From Aliiroseovarius subalbicans (GTDB taxonomy: Bacteria > Pseudomonadota > Alphaproteobacteria > Rhodobacterales > Rhodobacteraceae): a stretch of DNA of 64,000 nucleotides. Below the pieces are notes generated by a model. That model saw only the letters and a list, made by a program, of their open reading frames with translations, ran no database searches and was not told the origin of the DNA. The stretch's first letter is position 1, and each line of letters starts with the position of its first letter. The DNA is taken from contig NZ_JALBYQ010000003.1 in the NCBI RefSeq assembly GCF_022678625.1, forward strand, positions 186,001-250,000, given 5' to 3'. This document shows positions 9,318 through 18,482 of this stretch, one piece after another. Position numbers and translations under genes: made by a program.

Positions 9318-9411
9318 ACAGGTGCCACCTCGGGGAGCCTGCACGCCAGGCTGAGATGCAATGATGCGAACCCGTTGAACCTGAACCGGTTAAGACCGGC
9401 GGAGGGAAGGT
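9318..9411 (+). promoter_or_regulatory. TPP riboswitch (THI element)
   Basis: The conserved thiamine-pyrophosphate aptamer blocks are present in order. CGGGGAGCC is at 9331-9339. CTGAGAT is at 9351-9357. Then come ACCCGTTGAACCTGAACC and the stem CCGGTTAAGACCGG, followed by GGAGGGAA (ending near 9408). It lies 45-50 nt before thiB, and the sequence between aptamer and start can hide the GGAGG ribosome site at 9447-9451. Control is therefore probably at translation initiation, since no strong terminator hairpin is evident. TPP binding should shut off thiBPQ. Confidence 0.93.
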
Positions 9412-9457
9412 CGGATCATCCAACCCGAACACCGTCCGGCGCATTTGGAGGATGACC

Positions 9458-10438
9458 ATGAAAACCCTTTCATTTGTCGCAGGCGCCTTGATGGCCACGA
9501 CAGCGGGGGCGGAAACGCTGACCGTATATACCTATGACAGTTTCGTTTCCGACTGGGGCCCCGGCCCGGCCGTCAAGGAAGCGTTCGAGGCCGACTGCGG
9601 CTGCGACCTGAAATTCGTGTCCGTTGGTGACGGCGCCGAGATCCTGTCGCGTTTGCGGCTGGAAGGCACGCGCAGTGACGCGGATGTCGTGCTGGGCCTC
9701 GACACCAACCTGACCGCCGCCGCGCGTGACACCGGCCTGTTTGCCCCGCACGCCCTGGGCGAAACCGACTGGACCCTGCCGATTGCATGGGAGGATGACA
9801 CGTTCATTCCCTTCGACTGGGGTTATTTCGCTTTTGTCTATGACACCGAAAAAGTCTCTAACCCGCCTAAATCCTTCGCTGAGCTGATCGCCTCGGATCT
9901 GTCCATCGTGATCCAGGATCCACGCTCGTCGACCCCCGGTCTTGGCCTGCTTTTGTGGGTCAAGTCGGTATTCGGCGACAAGGCTGGCGAAGCTTGGGCC
10001 GGGCTGAACGATCAGGTCGTGACCGTGACCAAAGGCTGGTCCGAAGCCTATGGCATGTTCCTTGAAGGCGAGGCTGACATGGTCCTGTCCTACACAACCT
10101 CTCCCGCCTACCATCTGATTGCCGAGGAAGACGCCAGCAAAGCCGCCGCCGCGTTTTCGGACGGGCATTACCTTCAGGTTGAGGTTGCCGCGAAGGTTGC
10201 GACCACGGATCAACCCGACCTGGCAGACCAGTTCCTGGCATTCGTTGCCTCGGATACCTTTCAAAGCATCATTCCGACGACAAACTGGATGTATCCCGCA
10301 GTTACGCCTTCAGGTGGGCTTCCGGATGGGTTTGAGACCCTGATCCAGCCCGAAACAGCCCTGTTGCTCCCTGAAGCGGATGCACAGGACGTGCGGGATG
10401 AGGCCCTAGCCGAATGGCTGAGCGTATCCTCAAACTGA
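9458..10438 (+). CDS. thiB: Thiamine/TPP ABC transporter, substrate-binding protein
   Basis: Periplasmic binding protein for thiamine and its phosphates, 326 aa with a signal peptide (KTLSFVAGALMATTAGAE) and the mature start LTVYTYDSF, typical of ThiB. The C-terminal motif TNWMYPAV, which is found in ThiB proteins, is present. The start is placed at the second ATG (9458), 6 nt from GGAGG; the first ATG at 9452 abuts the Shine-Dalgarno. It sits under a TPP riboswitch and overlaps thiP by 25 nt. Confidence 0.92.
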   Translation: MKTLSFVAGALMATTAGAETLTVYTYDSFVSDWGPGPAVKEAFEADCGCDLKFVSVGDGAEILSRLRLEGTRSDADVVLGLDTNLTAAARDTGLFAPHALGETDWTLPIAWEDDTFIPFDWGYFAFVYDTEKVSNPPKSFAELIASDLSIVIQDPRSSTPGLGLLLWVKSVFGDKAGEAWAGLNDQVVTVTKGWSEAYGMFLEGEADMVLSYTTSPAYHLIAEEDASKAAAAFSDGHYLQVEVAAKVATTDQPDLADQFLAFVASDTFQSIIPTTNWMYPAVTPSGGLPDGFETLIQPETALLLPEADAQDVRDEALAEWLSVSSN

Positions 10439-11973
10439 ACCGCACCAATGTGCTGGGCGCACTGGCGCTTACGGGTGTCTTGGGTCTGACCCTGGGCACC
10501 CTGATCGCTGTCGCCCTGCGCGCTGACGGGGCGGGCGCGTTCGGCCCCGCTGATTGGGCCGCGATCCGCTTCACCCTATGGCAAGCGGCCCTGTCTGCGG
10601 TGATTTCCGTCATTCTGGCCATTCCCGTCGCCCGCGCCCTTGCAAGGCGCAGCTTTCCGGGACGCGGGTTTCTGATCACGCTTTTAGGCGCACCCTTTAT
10701 CCTGCCCGTCATTGTCGCTGTGCTGGGTCTTCTGGCCGTGTTCGGGCGCAACGGAATCGTCTCGCAAACCCTGATTTGGGCCGGATTAGAGCCGATTTCT
10801 ATCTATGGACTTCACGGCGTGGTCATCGCGCATGTGTTTTTCAACCTGCCATTGGCAACCCGGCTGATCCTGCAAGGGTGGCTGACAATTCCAGCCGAGC
10901 GATTTCGCTTGGCCGCGTCGCTGGGCTTTGGCCCGGACGACATCCAACGCGTGTTGGAGCGCCCTATGCTACGTGGGGTGCTTCCGGGCGCGCTGCTTGT
11001 GATCTTTCTGATCTGCCTGACCTCGTTTGCCGTCGCGCTGGCGCTGGGTGGTGGGCCGCGCGCCACGACCGTTGAGCTGGCCATCTATCAGGCGTTCCGG
11101 TTTGACTTTGACCTTGGCAAGGCCGCGTTGCTGGCGCTGGTGCAATTCGCAATGGGTGCCACCGCCGCACTGATCGCGCTTCGGGTCGCGGTTCCGGGCG
11201 GAATCGGCACCGGGCTTGACCGAGCTGTGCGGCGCTGGGACGGCGGCATAGCGCTAGTGCTTCAGGATGTCCTGTGCATCGGTTTTGCCACCCTTTTCCT
11301 GGTTCTCCCTCTGACCATGATCTTGCTTGACGGGGCGCCGGGGCTGGTTCGGTTGCCTCACCCTGTGCTGTGGGCCGCCGGGCGATCGATACTGGTCGCG
11401 CTGGCCTCCGTGATCCTGACCCTGTCGCTGGCCCTGCCCATTGCCGCCCTGGCCGTGCGGCATCGCTCGCGCTTGGTGGAAGGGATCGGGACCCTGACCA
11501 TCGCGGCCTCGCCGCTGGTCATTGGCACCGGGTTGTTCATCGTGATCTTCCCTTTGGCCGACCCTTTCGCGTTGGCGCTGCCAGTCACTGCGCTGGTTAA
11601 TGCGGCGATGGCCCTGCCCTTCGCCTTGCGTGTCATTGTGCCCGTTTTGGCCGGAATAGAGACTGATTATGGCCCCTTGGCCGACCAGATGGGTCTGACC
11701 GGAACCGCGCGGTTTCGGCACCTTTGGTTGCCCCGCCTGCGGCGCCCGCTAGGGTTCACCGCAGGCCTTGCCGGAGCACTTTCGATGGGAGATCTGGGGG
11801 TCATCGCCATGTTCGCTGACCCAGAGCGCGCCACCCTGCCGCTTCAGCTTTACCGCCTGATGGGCGCCTATCGCATGGAGGACGCCGCCGCCGCTGCGCT
11901 GTTGCTTTTGATGCTGTCGCTGCTCATGTTCTGGGCATTCGACAAGGGGGGACGCGTGGATGCTGACGCTTGA
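10414..11973 (+). CDS. thiP: Thiamine/TPP ABC transporter, permease
   Basis: Inner-membrane permease of the thiamine importer, 519 aa with about twelve helices in two fused BPD-type halves, as expected for ThiP. EAA-loop-like segments that contact the ATPase are seen in each half (around FRLAASLGFGPDDIQRVL and GPLADQMGLTGTARFRHLWLP). Its start lies inside the end of thiB and its end overlaps thiQ by 14 nt, so the three genes form one translationally coupled unit. Confidence 0.92.
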   Translation: MAERILKLNRTNVLGALALTGVLGLTLGTLIAVALRADGAGAFGPADWAAIRFTLWQAALSAVISVILAIPVARALARRSFPGRGFLITLLGAPFILPVIVAVLGLLAVFGRNGIVSQTLIWAGLEPISIYGLHGVVIAHVFFNLPLATRLILQGWLTIPAERFRLAASLGFGPDDIQRVLERPMLRGVLPGALLVIFLICLTSFAVALALGGGPRATTVELAIYQAFRFDFDLGKAALLALVQFAMGATAALIALRVAVPGGIGTGLDRAVRRWDGGIALVLQDVLCIGFATLFLVLPLTMILLDGAPGLVRLPHPVLWAAGRSILVALASVILTLSLALPIAALAVRHRSRLVEGIGTLTIAASPLVIGTGLFIVIFPLADPFALALPVTALVNAAMALPFALRVIVPVLAGIETDYGPLADQMGLTGTARFRHLWLPRLRRPLGFTAGLAGALSMGDLGVIAMFADPERATLPLQLYRLMGAYRMEDAAAAALLLLMLSLLMFWAFDKGGRVDADA

Positions 11974-12652
11974 AGACCTGCATATCGTGATGGATGATTT
12001 CACGCTGGACGCCGACCTGTCGGTCGAGACCGGCGCTTGCGTGGCTGTTTTGGGACCGTCCGGTGCGGGCAAATCCACCTTGCTGATGGCCATCGCGGGG
12101 TTTCTGCCCTTAACCTCGGGGCGCATTCTGTGGGGCGGGGCGCCGATGCCCGACACCCCCGCCAAACGCCCGATCAGCATGGTGTTTCAGGACAACAACC
12201 TGTTTCCCCACATGACAGCCTTTGACAACGTCGCCCTGGGCCTGCGCCCGTCACTTCGGCTGACCGGCCCCGAGCGCGGCCAGGTGGAAAATGCCCTGGC
12301 CCGCGTTGGGCTGACCGGCCTTGGTGACCGCAAACCGGGGCAATTGTCAGGCGGTCAGGCGGCGCGTGTGGCGCTGGCGCGCGTGCTGTTGCGCAATCGG
12401 CCCCTGTTGCTGCTGGACGAACCCTTTGGTGCGCTAGGACCGGCGCTCAGGACCGAAATGGTGGCTTTGGTGAAAGACCTGGTGACAGAAACCGGCGCGA
12501 CGCTGTTGATGGTCAGTCATGAGCCAGAAGACGCCCGCGAGATCGCCGATCAGGTCATTCTGGTTGCGGAGGGAACGGCCCATGCCCCGGTACCGACGGC
12601 AAAGATCTTTGCCGATCCGCCCGCAGCACTGCGCGAATATCTGGGCAAATGA
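11960..12652 (+). CDS. thiQ: Thiamine/TPP ABC transporter, ATPase
   Basis: ATP-binding subunit, 230 aa. Walker A GPSGAGKST is at residues 32-40, the Q-loop region at MVFQDNNLFPHM, the ABC signature at LSGGQAARVALAR, Walker B at LLLLDEPFGAL and the switch histidine in MVSHEPEDAREIAD. Dimers of ThiQ power ThiB/ThiP uptake. It is the last gene of the riboswitch operon and is followed directly by a hairpin terminator overlapping its stop. Confidence 0.93.
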   Translation: MLTLEDLHIVMDDFTLDADLSVETGACVAVLGPSGAGKSTLLMAIAGFLPLTSGRILWGGAPMPDTPAKRPISMVFQDNNLFPHMTAFDNVALGLRPSLRLTGPERGQVENALARVGLTGLGDRKPGQLSGGQAARVALARVLLRNRPLLLLDEPFGALGPALRTEMVALVKDLVTETGATLLMVSHEPEDAREIADQVILVAEGTAHAPVPTAKIFADPPAALREYLGK

Positions 12653-12679
12653 AAAGGGCGCCGCAATGGGCGCCCTTTT
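12652..12679. terminator. Bidirectional terminator between thiQ and petC
   Basis: An A-rich/GC stem/T-rich structure: AAAAGGGCGCC, a five-base loop, then GGGCGCCCTTTT. Because both flanks carry A or T runs, it can stop thiBPQ on the plus strand and petABC on the minus strand, whose genes converge here. Confidence 0.85.
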
Positions 12680-12700
12680 CGAAATCATCTGACAGAAGGT

Positions 12701-13498
12701 TTACTTCTTGCCCTTGTGCGGGGCCCAAAGCTTCTTGTTCGTCAGGTAGAGCAGCGAGGTCAGGATGACCAACAGCAGCACGGCCACGAAGCCCGCGTGC
12801 TGACGCTCCATCATCTTGGGTTCGGCCGCCCACATCAGGAAGGCCGAGATGTCCATCGCTTCGTGGTGCACGTCGTTGGCGTGACCATCGTCGAAATCGA
12901 CATCTTCGCCGTAAAGCTGCGGCGCCATTGCGGTCCAGCCCCCCGGGAAGGCAGTGTTTTCATACAGGACCGAACCGGCGACTTCTTTCTCTTCACCGGT
13001 GAAGCCCTGCAGGAAGGCCGAGATATACTCGGCGCCACCCATGCCGCGGAACAGCTGGTTCAGACCGGTGCCCGCCGGGCCGTGGAAGCCCGCGCGCGCC
13101 TTGGCCATCAGGCTGAGGTCAGGGGCCAGCGGATCGGCGCCTTTCGGGAAATGGTCAACCGGCTTGGCGGGGCGATAGTCGCCGTCGCCATCGGCCAGAT
13201 CCGGGTCCCAGACTTCGAAGTTTTCAGCCGCGTAAGCGCGCACCTGGTCTTCGGTGAAGCCAACGCCGCCTTCGTCTGCCAACGAGCGCAGGGGCACGTA
13301 TTGCAGACCGTGGCAGGACGAACAGATCTCGGTATAGATCTTAAGCCCGCGCTGCAGCTGGTTCTGGTCATAGGTGCCGAACGGGCCTTCGAACGAAAAC
13401 GCTTCGTCATGGATGTGTCCACCGTCACCGGCTGCCAGCGCGCCACCAGTGGTGAGCGCCAGAGCCACGAGAGCGGATGTGGTGAGTTTCCTGATCAT
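12701..13498 (-). CDS. petC: Cytochrome c1 of the bc1 complex
   Basis: Membrane-anchored c-type cytochrome that carries electrons from the Rieske protein to soluble cytochrome c. 265 aa with an Sec signal peptide (about residues 1-23), heme motif CSSCH (Cys59, Cys62, His63), a large periplasmic domain and one C-terminal anchor helix ([17 protein letters not shown]) followed by a basic tail. A methionine ligand is expected in the [12 protein letters not shown] region. Start ATG 13498 has AAGGA close upstream. Last gene of petABC. Confidence 0.95.
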   Translation of the reverse strand: MIRKLTTSALVALALTTGGALAAGDGGHIHDEAFSFEGPFGTYDQNQLQRGLKIYTEICSSCHGLQYVPLRSLADEGGVGFTEDQVRAYAAENFEVWDPDLADGDGDYRPAKPVDHFPKGADPLAPDLSLMAKARAGFHGPAGTGLNQLFRGMGGAEYISAFLQGFTGEEKEVAGSVLYENTAFPGGWTAMAPQLYGEDVDFDDGHANDVHHEAMDISAFLMWAAEPKMMERQHAGFVAVLLLVILTSLLYLTNKKLWAPHKGKK

Positions 13499-13515
13499 TG
13501 TTCCTTGATCCTTTC

Positions 13516-14841
13516 TCACTCGCCCGCGGCGTCGGAAGCGCCGGGATAGTGGGCATTGAAGTCGTCTTCGATGGTCGCCGGCGGGGTCGTCGGCTTCTCG
13601 ATCACACCCAGCAGGGGCAGGATGACCAGGAAGTAGGCGAACCAGTAGGTCGCACCGATCAGCGAAATCCAGTCATGCGGGAAGTTCGTGTCACGGGCAC
13701 CGACCCACATCAGAACGATGAAGTCGAGCACCAGCAGGCGGAACCACCACTTGAACATCGGGCGATACTGACCCGAGCGGACCGACGAGGTGTCGGTCCA
13801 GGGGGCCAGGGCCATCACGAAGATGGCGCCGAACATGGCCAGCACGCCGAAGAACTTCGCGTCGACGATGCCGCCGGTCAGGAAGCTGACAAGCTGCACA
13901 GCCCAGACATCAGCGGTGAAGGCCCGCAGGATGGCGTAGAACGGCAGGTAATACCATTCCGGCACGATGTGCGCGGGCGTCACCAGCGGGTTCGCCTCGA
14001 TGTAGTTGTCGGGGTGACCCAGGTAGTTCGGCATGAAGCCTACGATCGCAAAGAACACGATCATCACGATGCCAAGGGCAAACAGGTCCTTGATCACGAA
14101 GTAGGGCCAGAACGGCAGGGTGTCTTTCTCGGCGTCTTCCTTCGACCCACGACGAACCTCAACACCCGTGGGGTTGTTGTTGCCGGTGGTGTGGAAGGCC
14201 CAGATGTGAACGGCCACCAGGGCGGCGATCACGAAGGGCAGCAGGTAGTGCAGCGAGAAGAATCGGTTCAGCGTGGCGTTGTCCACCGCCGGTCCACCCA
14301 GCAGCCAGGCCTGAAGACCTTCGCCGATGAACGGAATGGCGCCGAACAGGCCGGTGATCACCGTTGCACCCCAGAACGACATCTGACCCCAGGGCAGAAC
14401 GTAACCCAGGAAGCCGGTCGCCATCATGGCAAGGTAGATCAGCATGCCGATGATCCACGTGATTTCGCGGGGCGCCTTGTAGGAGCCATAGAACAGGCCG
14501 CGGAACATGTGGATGTAAACCGCCACAAAGAACAGCGACGCGCCGTTCATGTGGACATAGCGGATGAAGTGCCCGCCGTTCACGTCACGCATGATGTGCT
14601 CGATCGAAGCGAACGCCATGTCGACATGCGGGGTATAGTGCATCACCAGAATGATACCGGTGACAATCTGCAACACCAGGCAGAACGCCAGGACGATGCC
14701 CCAGATCCACCACCAGTTCAGGTTCTTCGGGGTGGGGATCATCAGGGTGTCATAAGCCAGGCCGACAATCGGCAGGCGCGAATGCAGCCATTTTTCAAAA
14801 CCCGTCTTGGGTTCATAGTGGTCGTGGGGAATACCAGCCAT
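13516..14841 (-). CDS. petB: Cytochrome b of the bc1 complex
   Basis: Core membrane subunit, 441 aa, with eight helices, four heme-ligating histidines in helices B and D, and the quinol-oxidation motif PEWY (in [15 protein letters not shown]). The [16 protein letters not shown] block is diagnostic. It binds hemes bL and bH and catalyses the Q cycle. Length and C-terminal extension fit the Rhodobacter type. Located between the Rieske and cytochrome c1 genes with short gaps (14 nt to petA, 17 nt to petC). Also called fbcB. Confidence 0.96.
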   Translation of the reverse strand: MAGIPHDHYEPKTGFEKWLHSRLPIVGLAYDTLMIPTPKNLNWWWIWGIVLAFCLVLQIVTGIILVMHYTPHVDMAFASIEHIMRDVNGGHFIRYVHMNGASLFFVAVYIHMFRGLFYGSYKAPREITWIIGMLIYLAMMATGFLGYVLPWGQMSFWGATVITGLFGAIPFIGEGLQAWLLGGPAVDNATLNRFFSLHYLLPFVIAALVAVHIWAFHTTGNNNPTGVEVRRGSKEDAEKDTLPFWPYFVIKDLFALGIVMIVFFAIVGFMPNYLGHPDNYIEANPLVTPAHIVPEWYYLPFYAILRAFTADVWAVQLVSFLTGGIVDAKFFGVLAMFGAIFVMALAPWTDTSSVRSGQYRPMFKWWFRLLVLDFIVLMWVGARDTNFPHDWISLIGATYWFAYFLVILPLLGVIEKPTTPPATIEDDFNAHYPGASDAAGE

Positions 14842-14855
14842 CTCGTGTCTCTCCC

Positions 14856-15419
14856 TTAGCCCAGTTTGATCGTCGTTTCGTCGACGAATTCGGCGACGGG
14901 AACGGGAAGGTTTTCAGGCGCAGGGCCTTTGCGGATACGACCGGACGCGTCGTAGTGCGAACCGTGACACGGGCAATACCAGCCCTGGTAGTCACCGGCA
15001 CCGTCACCCAGAGGCACACAGCCCAGGTGGGTGCAAACACCCATCATGACCAGCCATTCGCCAGCTTCGTCCATCGTGCGGTTGGCATCGTCGGCCGACA
15101 GGGTCGGGTCCGAGTTGTCGTTGCGGGCGAACTTGTCCGGCATGTCCTCGGCGTCTTGCGTGCGCGCCAGGGCAATCTCGTCTTCGGTGCGGCGGCGGAT
15201 GAACACCGGTTTACCCAGCCACTTCACAGTGACCTGCGTGCCCGGCTCGATCGCCGACACGTCCACGCGGATCGAGCTGAGCGCTTTCACGTCAGCCGAG
15301 GCGTTCATCTGGTCGATCAGAGGCCAAACCGCGGCACCCGCGGTCACGGCGGCCGCACCGCCGGTTGCGTAATAAAGGAAATCCCGGCGGGTTCCTTCGT
15401 GGTCGTCAGCGTGTGACAC
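14856..15419 (-). CDS. petA: Rieske iron-sulfur subunit of the bc1 complex
   Basis: 187 aa, starting at a GTG (15419) with AAGGGAG 8 nt upstream. A twin-arginine-type signal anchor ([15 protein letters not shown]) is retained as the membrane helix. The [2Fe-2S] ligands are Cys129, His131, Cys149 and His152, and the disulfide partners are Cys134 and Cys151, in CTHLGC and CPCHGS. These positions are the same as in the Rhodobacter protein. First gene of petABC; the 230-bp upstream gap should hold the promoter. Also called fbcF. Confidence 0.96.
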   Translation of the reverse strand: MSHADDHEGTRRDFLYYATGGAAAVTAGAAVWPLIDQMNASADVKALSSIRVDVSAIEPGTQVTVKWLGKPVFIRRRTEDEIALARTQDAEDMPDKFARNDNSDPTLSADDANRTMDEAGEWLVMMGVCTHLGCVPLGDGAGDYQGWYCPCHGSHYDASGRIRKGPAPENLPVPVAEFVDETTIKLG

Positions 15420-15651
15420 GTGCGCATCTCCCTTGCTAGGTCGCCTGCGCGACCGATACGACGAGAGGCCGCAGTCGCCCACAGCCCATTCACGCGGTGT
15501 TTAGCCAAGGAAACAGCCTGCGTCCAGCGGTCAATAGGGCGCATGGGACCAAAAGCAAGGGGGGCGTGGTGTGAAAAACACCCTGCGTCGCATTGGTTAG
15601 CGCAAACGAGGCGAATCGTTCATGAGTTCGGTCAAGCGAGAGCCAGCGCGA

Positions 15652-16857
15652 TCACCGGTGGAAATGGCTCAGCCAGGTCTTGGTCCGACGTTTATCACGC
15701 GCGTCATAGTCGCGAATGGCCTGGTCCATGTCTCCGACTGCTGACAGGTCACGACCGGCCCCGATCTGGGTCATTCCCATCGTGTACCACGCCGTAATTC
15801 CACCCTCAGGCGCATGGGCGAACCGCGGGAAGGTCGGCGTGTCGGTCTGCCCGTCCTGCCAGAGATCCGGCAGGGAAGGCTCCAGGACAAACGCCCGCGC
15901 CAGGCCGACAACATCCGCCACGCCATCGGCAACGGCGGCCTGCGCCTGCGCATGGGTCTTGAACCCGCCCGTCACCATCAAGGGTTTCGTCGTGACCGCG
16001 CGGGCGCGCCGGGCGAAGTCCAGGAAATACGGCCCGCGACCTGCCCCGTCCGAGGCCGCCTTGGCGCCCGGGAAATAGGTTCCCCCGCTGATATCGATCA
16101 GGTCGATCGAAGACCCGTCTAACGCCGCGACGACCTTCAGCGCGTCATCTGCGCTCAGCCCGCCCTCCAGCTGGTCAGAGGAATTGAGCTTGATGGCAAT
16201 CGGGAACTGCGGCCCCACCGCGTCGCGCACCGCCTGGATCGTCTCAAGGACCAGCCGCATCCGGTTGTCGATCCCCCCGCCATAGGTATCCTGGCGCTTG
16301 TTGAACAAGGGCGACAGAAACTGGCTCAGCAGAAATCCGTGCGCCGCGTGGATCTGCACGCCCCCGAACCCAGCCTGTTGCGCCAGCCGGGCCGTCGCGG
16401 CGAATTCACCGGGCACCTTGCGGATGTCCTCCAGGCTCAGCCCTTCGCAGTGCAAGTCCGGCAAGTCCAGCGCGCTTGGTCCCTTGGGGTCGCTTGTGGG
16501 CGCATAGGCCAGCGCCCCGGCGTGCCCCAGCTGCAGCCACAGCTGCGCACCGTTCTGCCCCCCTTGTGCGGCAAGGTCGCGGAACCGGGCAAGGTCGCTG
16601 TTCGCGTTCAACACCAGATTGCCGGGCTTTTCGGCAAAGCCAGGGCCGCCCTGAACCTCGCCAATGATGGACACCGCCAGGCCGCCATCGGCCCAGCGCC
16701 GATAAAGCGTGACCTGGTCCGCCGTGGGGTGGCCGGTGCCATCCCCCAGGGAATCCGACATTGCGGATTTCGCGATCCGGTTCTTCAGGACAACGCCACA
16801 GGGCAGCGTCAGCGGCTTGAACAAAGGATTTGGGTTGGCCAAGTCAGCCTTCTCCAT
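15652..16857 (-). CDS. NADH:flavin oxidoreductase, Old Yellow Enzyme family
   Basis: Soluble FMN enzyme of about 401 aa with a TIM-barrel pattern: PLTLPCGVVLKNRIAKSAM at the start, QLGHAG in the third strand, the catalytic GGVQIHAAHGFLLSQFLSP block with its His pair, and GLARAFVLEPSLP near the end. OYE enzymes reduce activated C=C bonds of enals, enones or nitro compounds; the physiological substrate is unknown. The start is uncertain: ATG 16857 has only a weak ribosome site. It follows a GST gene by 31 nt, so a joint role in electrophile handling is possible but only inferred. Confidence 0.85.
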   Translation of the reverse strand: MEKADLANPNPLFKPLTLPCGVVLKNRIAKSAMSDSLGDGTGHPTADQVTLYRRWADGGLAVSIIGEVQGGPGFAEKPGNLVLNANSDLARFRDLAAQGGQNGAQLWLQLGHAGALAYAPTSDPKGPSALDLPDLHCEGLSLEDIRKVPGEFAATARLAQQAGFGGVQIHAAHGFLLSQFLSPLFNKRQDTYGGGIDNRMRLVLETIQAVRDAVGPQFPIAIKLNSSDQLEGGLSADDALKVVAALDGSSIDLIDISGGTYFPGAKAASDGAGRGPYFLDFARRARAVTTKPLMVTGGFKTHAQAQAAVADGVADVVGLARAFVLEPSLPDLWQDGQTDTPTFPRFAHAPEGGITAWYTMGMTQIGAGRDLSAVGDMDQAIRDYDARDKRRTKTWLSHFHR

Positions 16858-16888
16858 TTCTTGAAAGATTCCACACAGCGACCAGGGC

Positions 16889-17494
16889 TTACCCGACCGG
16901 TTTCGTCGCCTGCATGCTGTCGCGTTGGCAGAATACGGCGAACCAGTCGTCCAGCTCATCGCGACCCTTGCGCCATTCGCGGTCCGGGTGGCGGAAATCG
17001 AGGTAGCCCAGCGCGCAGCCCACGGCGATCTGGCCCATGTCCAGCGGCCCGGCCAGGTGGCTCATCCAGCGTTCGTTCAGCGCGTCCAGCGCGCCTTCGA
17101 TCTTGGACCATTGCGCGTCCAGCCAGCCCTTGTCCTGTTTGTCCTCGGGGCGGCAGCGGCCTTCATAGACCATCAACACGGCGGCATCCAAAAGCGCATC
17201 GGCGGTGGCTTCAAGCGTCAGAACCTCCCAGATCCGCGCGTCCGGGTACAGCGCGCCGCCCGCGCGGGCGTCCAGATACCGGGTCACCACTCGGCTGTCG
17301 TAAAGCGTCGGGCCGTCCGGGCGGATCAAGGCGGGGATTTTCGACAGGGGGTTGGCCGCTGTCACCTCGGCGGCGGGGGCAATCGGGGTAGTGGCCACGA
17401 CGATCTGTTCAACGTCGTCCTCCTGCCCGGTTTCAATCAGCACAACGCGCACCTTGCGCACGAAGGGCGAAGCGGGGGAGGAAATGAGTTGCAT
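16889..17494 (-). CDS. Glutathione S-transferase family protein
   Basis: 201 aa, an N-terminal thioredoxin-like domain (SSPASPFVRKVRVVLIE, then NPLSKIPAL with the cis-Pro and DSRVVTRYLD) and an all-helical C-terminal domain. The catalytic residue of such bacterial GSTs is usually a Ser or Cys near the start; Ser6, Ser9 or a neighbour could serve. The substrate is not predictable. It lies 5 nt after a small membrane protein gene and 31 nt before the OYE gene on the same strand. Confidence 0.85.
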   Translation of the reverse strand: MQLISSPASPFVRKVRVVLIETGQEDDVEQIVVATTPIAPAAEVTAANPLSKIPALIRPDGPTLYDSRVVTRYLDARAGGALYPDARIWEVLTLEATADALLDAAVLMVYEGRCRPEDKQDKGWLDAQWSKIEGALDALNERWMSHLAGPLDMGQIAVGCALGYLDFRHPDREWRKGRDELDDWFAVFCQRDSMQATKPVG

Positions 17495-17499
17495 GGTGG

Positions 17500-17778
17500 T
17501 CAGACCTTTCTGAAACGGATGCGGGTCAGCGTGGTTGCGTCGATCTCGACACCCGGGCCGTTCGCGCCAAGGCGGATAACCCGGCGAAACCGGTGCGTGG
17601 CGTTCAACGCGTCGCTCTCGCGGCGGGCGGTCAGACCCTCCGGCGTGTCGTCCAGCGCATCCTCGGCACGCTGGTCTCGGCGACCACGCTCAACACTGCG
17701 GGCCACGGCATAGGTGGCAACGGCAACGGTGCCATAGCGCAGGGCAACGGCGGCGATGGGGGCAAGGGGCAAGGCCAT
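17500..17778 (-). CDS. Small hypothetical membrane-associated protein
   Basis: 92 aa from the ATG at 17778, which has a strong TAGGAGG site. The N-terminus is hydrophobic (MALPLAPIAAVALRYGTVAVATYAVA), forming one likely membrane segment, and is followed by a charged Arg/Asp/Glu-rich stretch and a C-terminal part (VIRLGANGPGVEIDATTLTRIRFRKV) that could form beta strands. I recognise no family. Its position between a PaiB-like gene and a GST gene with short gaps argues that it is real and cotranscribed. Confidence 0.65.
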   Translation of the reverse strand: MALPLAPIAAVALRYGTVAVATYAVARSVERGRRDQRAEDALDDTPEGLTARRESDALNATHRFRRVIRLGANGPGVEIDATTLTRIRFRKV

Positions 17779-17830
17779 GTGTCTACTCCTCCTACTTAGG
17801 AATGTAGGAACCCGTTCGGGCAAAGTCCAC

Positions 17831-18451
17831 TCAACTGCCATCAGCGGCCTGCATCAGCGCAGCCAGTTCGGTAAGTTCATGCCCGACTCCGCCAAGGACG
17901 GCGGCCGCAGCCCCGATCCGCGCTGCGTCAGGTTTGTTCTGGCCCAGCTTCCAAGTGCCGTCGACCGCACCGATTTGCAGCCGCACCGGTTGAATCATCC
18001 GCATCATCCGCGCCAGGGCGTCAGCGGACATCTTGTCGGAAAGCCAGGGTGGCTTTGGCGCCAAACGTGCCTCAAAGTCGGCAGAGAGCCTGTCCAGCAC
18101 ATCACGCAATGCGGTATCCGGCATCGGCGACAGCACTCCACGCAAATGCACGGCGACATAATTCCAAGTCGGCACCTGATCGTCCGCACCATACCAATCC
18201 GGCGAGATGTAGCCATCGGGCCCAGACACAGACACCACCGCTTGCAGGTCTTGCGACAAGGCCCGCGCGATTGGGTTGGAGCGGACCAGGTGCAGATGGA
18301 CCTCGGTCCCGTCTTCAGACACCAGAAACGGCACATGCGCCAGCATGGGCCCGCTGTCGCCATTCACACACAGGGTCCCGAAACCGCGTGTGCGGGCAAA
18401 ACCCAGATTTGTGTCGCGGGGCGTTTGGCGAAAGGCGGGGTTCGGGTGCAT
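17831..18451 (-). CDS. FMN-binding protein of the PaiB family
   Basis: 206 aa. It begins with MHPNPAFR, the hallmark N-terminus of the PaiB/FMN-binding split-barrel family, and contains PTWNYVAVHLRG and a C-terminal TWKLGQNK. PaiB of Bacillus was described as a negative regulator of sporulation and degradative enzymes. Most relatives are uncharacterised split-barrel flavoproteins, so a regulatory role here is not established. It lies 31 nt after mtaB on the same strand. Confidence 0.88.
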   Translation of the reverse strand: MHPNPAFRQTPRDTNLGFARTRGFGTLCVNGDSGPMLAHVPFLVSEDGTEVHLHLVRSNPIARALSQDLQAVVSVSGPDGYISPDWYGADDQVPTWNYVAVHLRGVLSPMPDTALRDVLDRLSADFEARLAPKPPWLSDKMSADALARMMRMIQPVRLQIGAVDGTWKLGQNKPDAARIGAAAAVLGGVGHELTELAALMQAADGS

Positions 18452-18482
18452 GGCGTGTCCTGATCTGTTCAGGCCCAGACAA

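Noticed and set aside
13498-14859. 453-codon plus-strand frame across the cytochrome b gene
   Set aside because: It mirrors petB, which is certain; the product is His/Asp/Glu-rich with no domain pattern.
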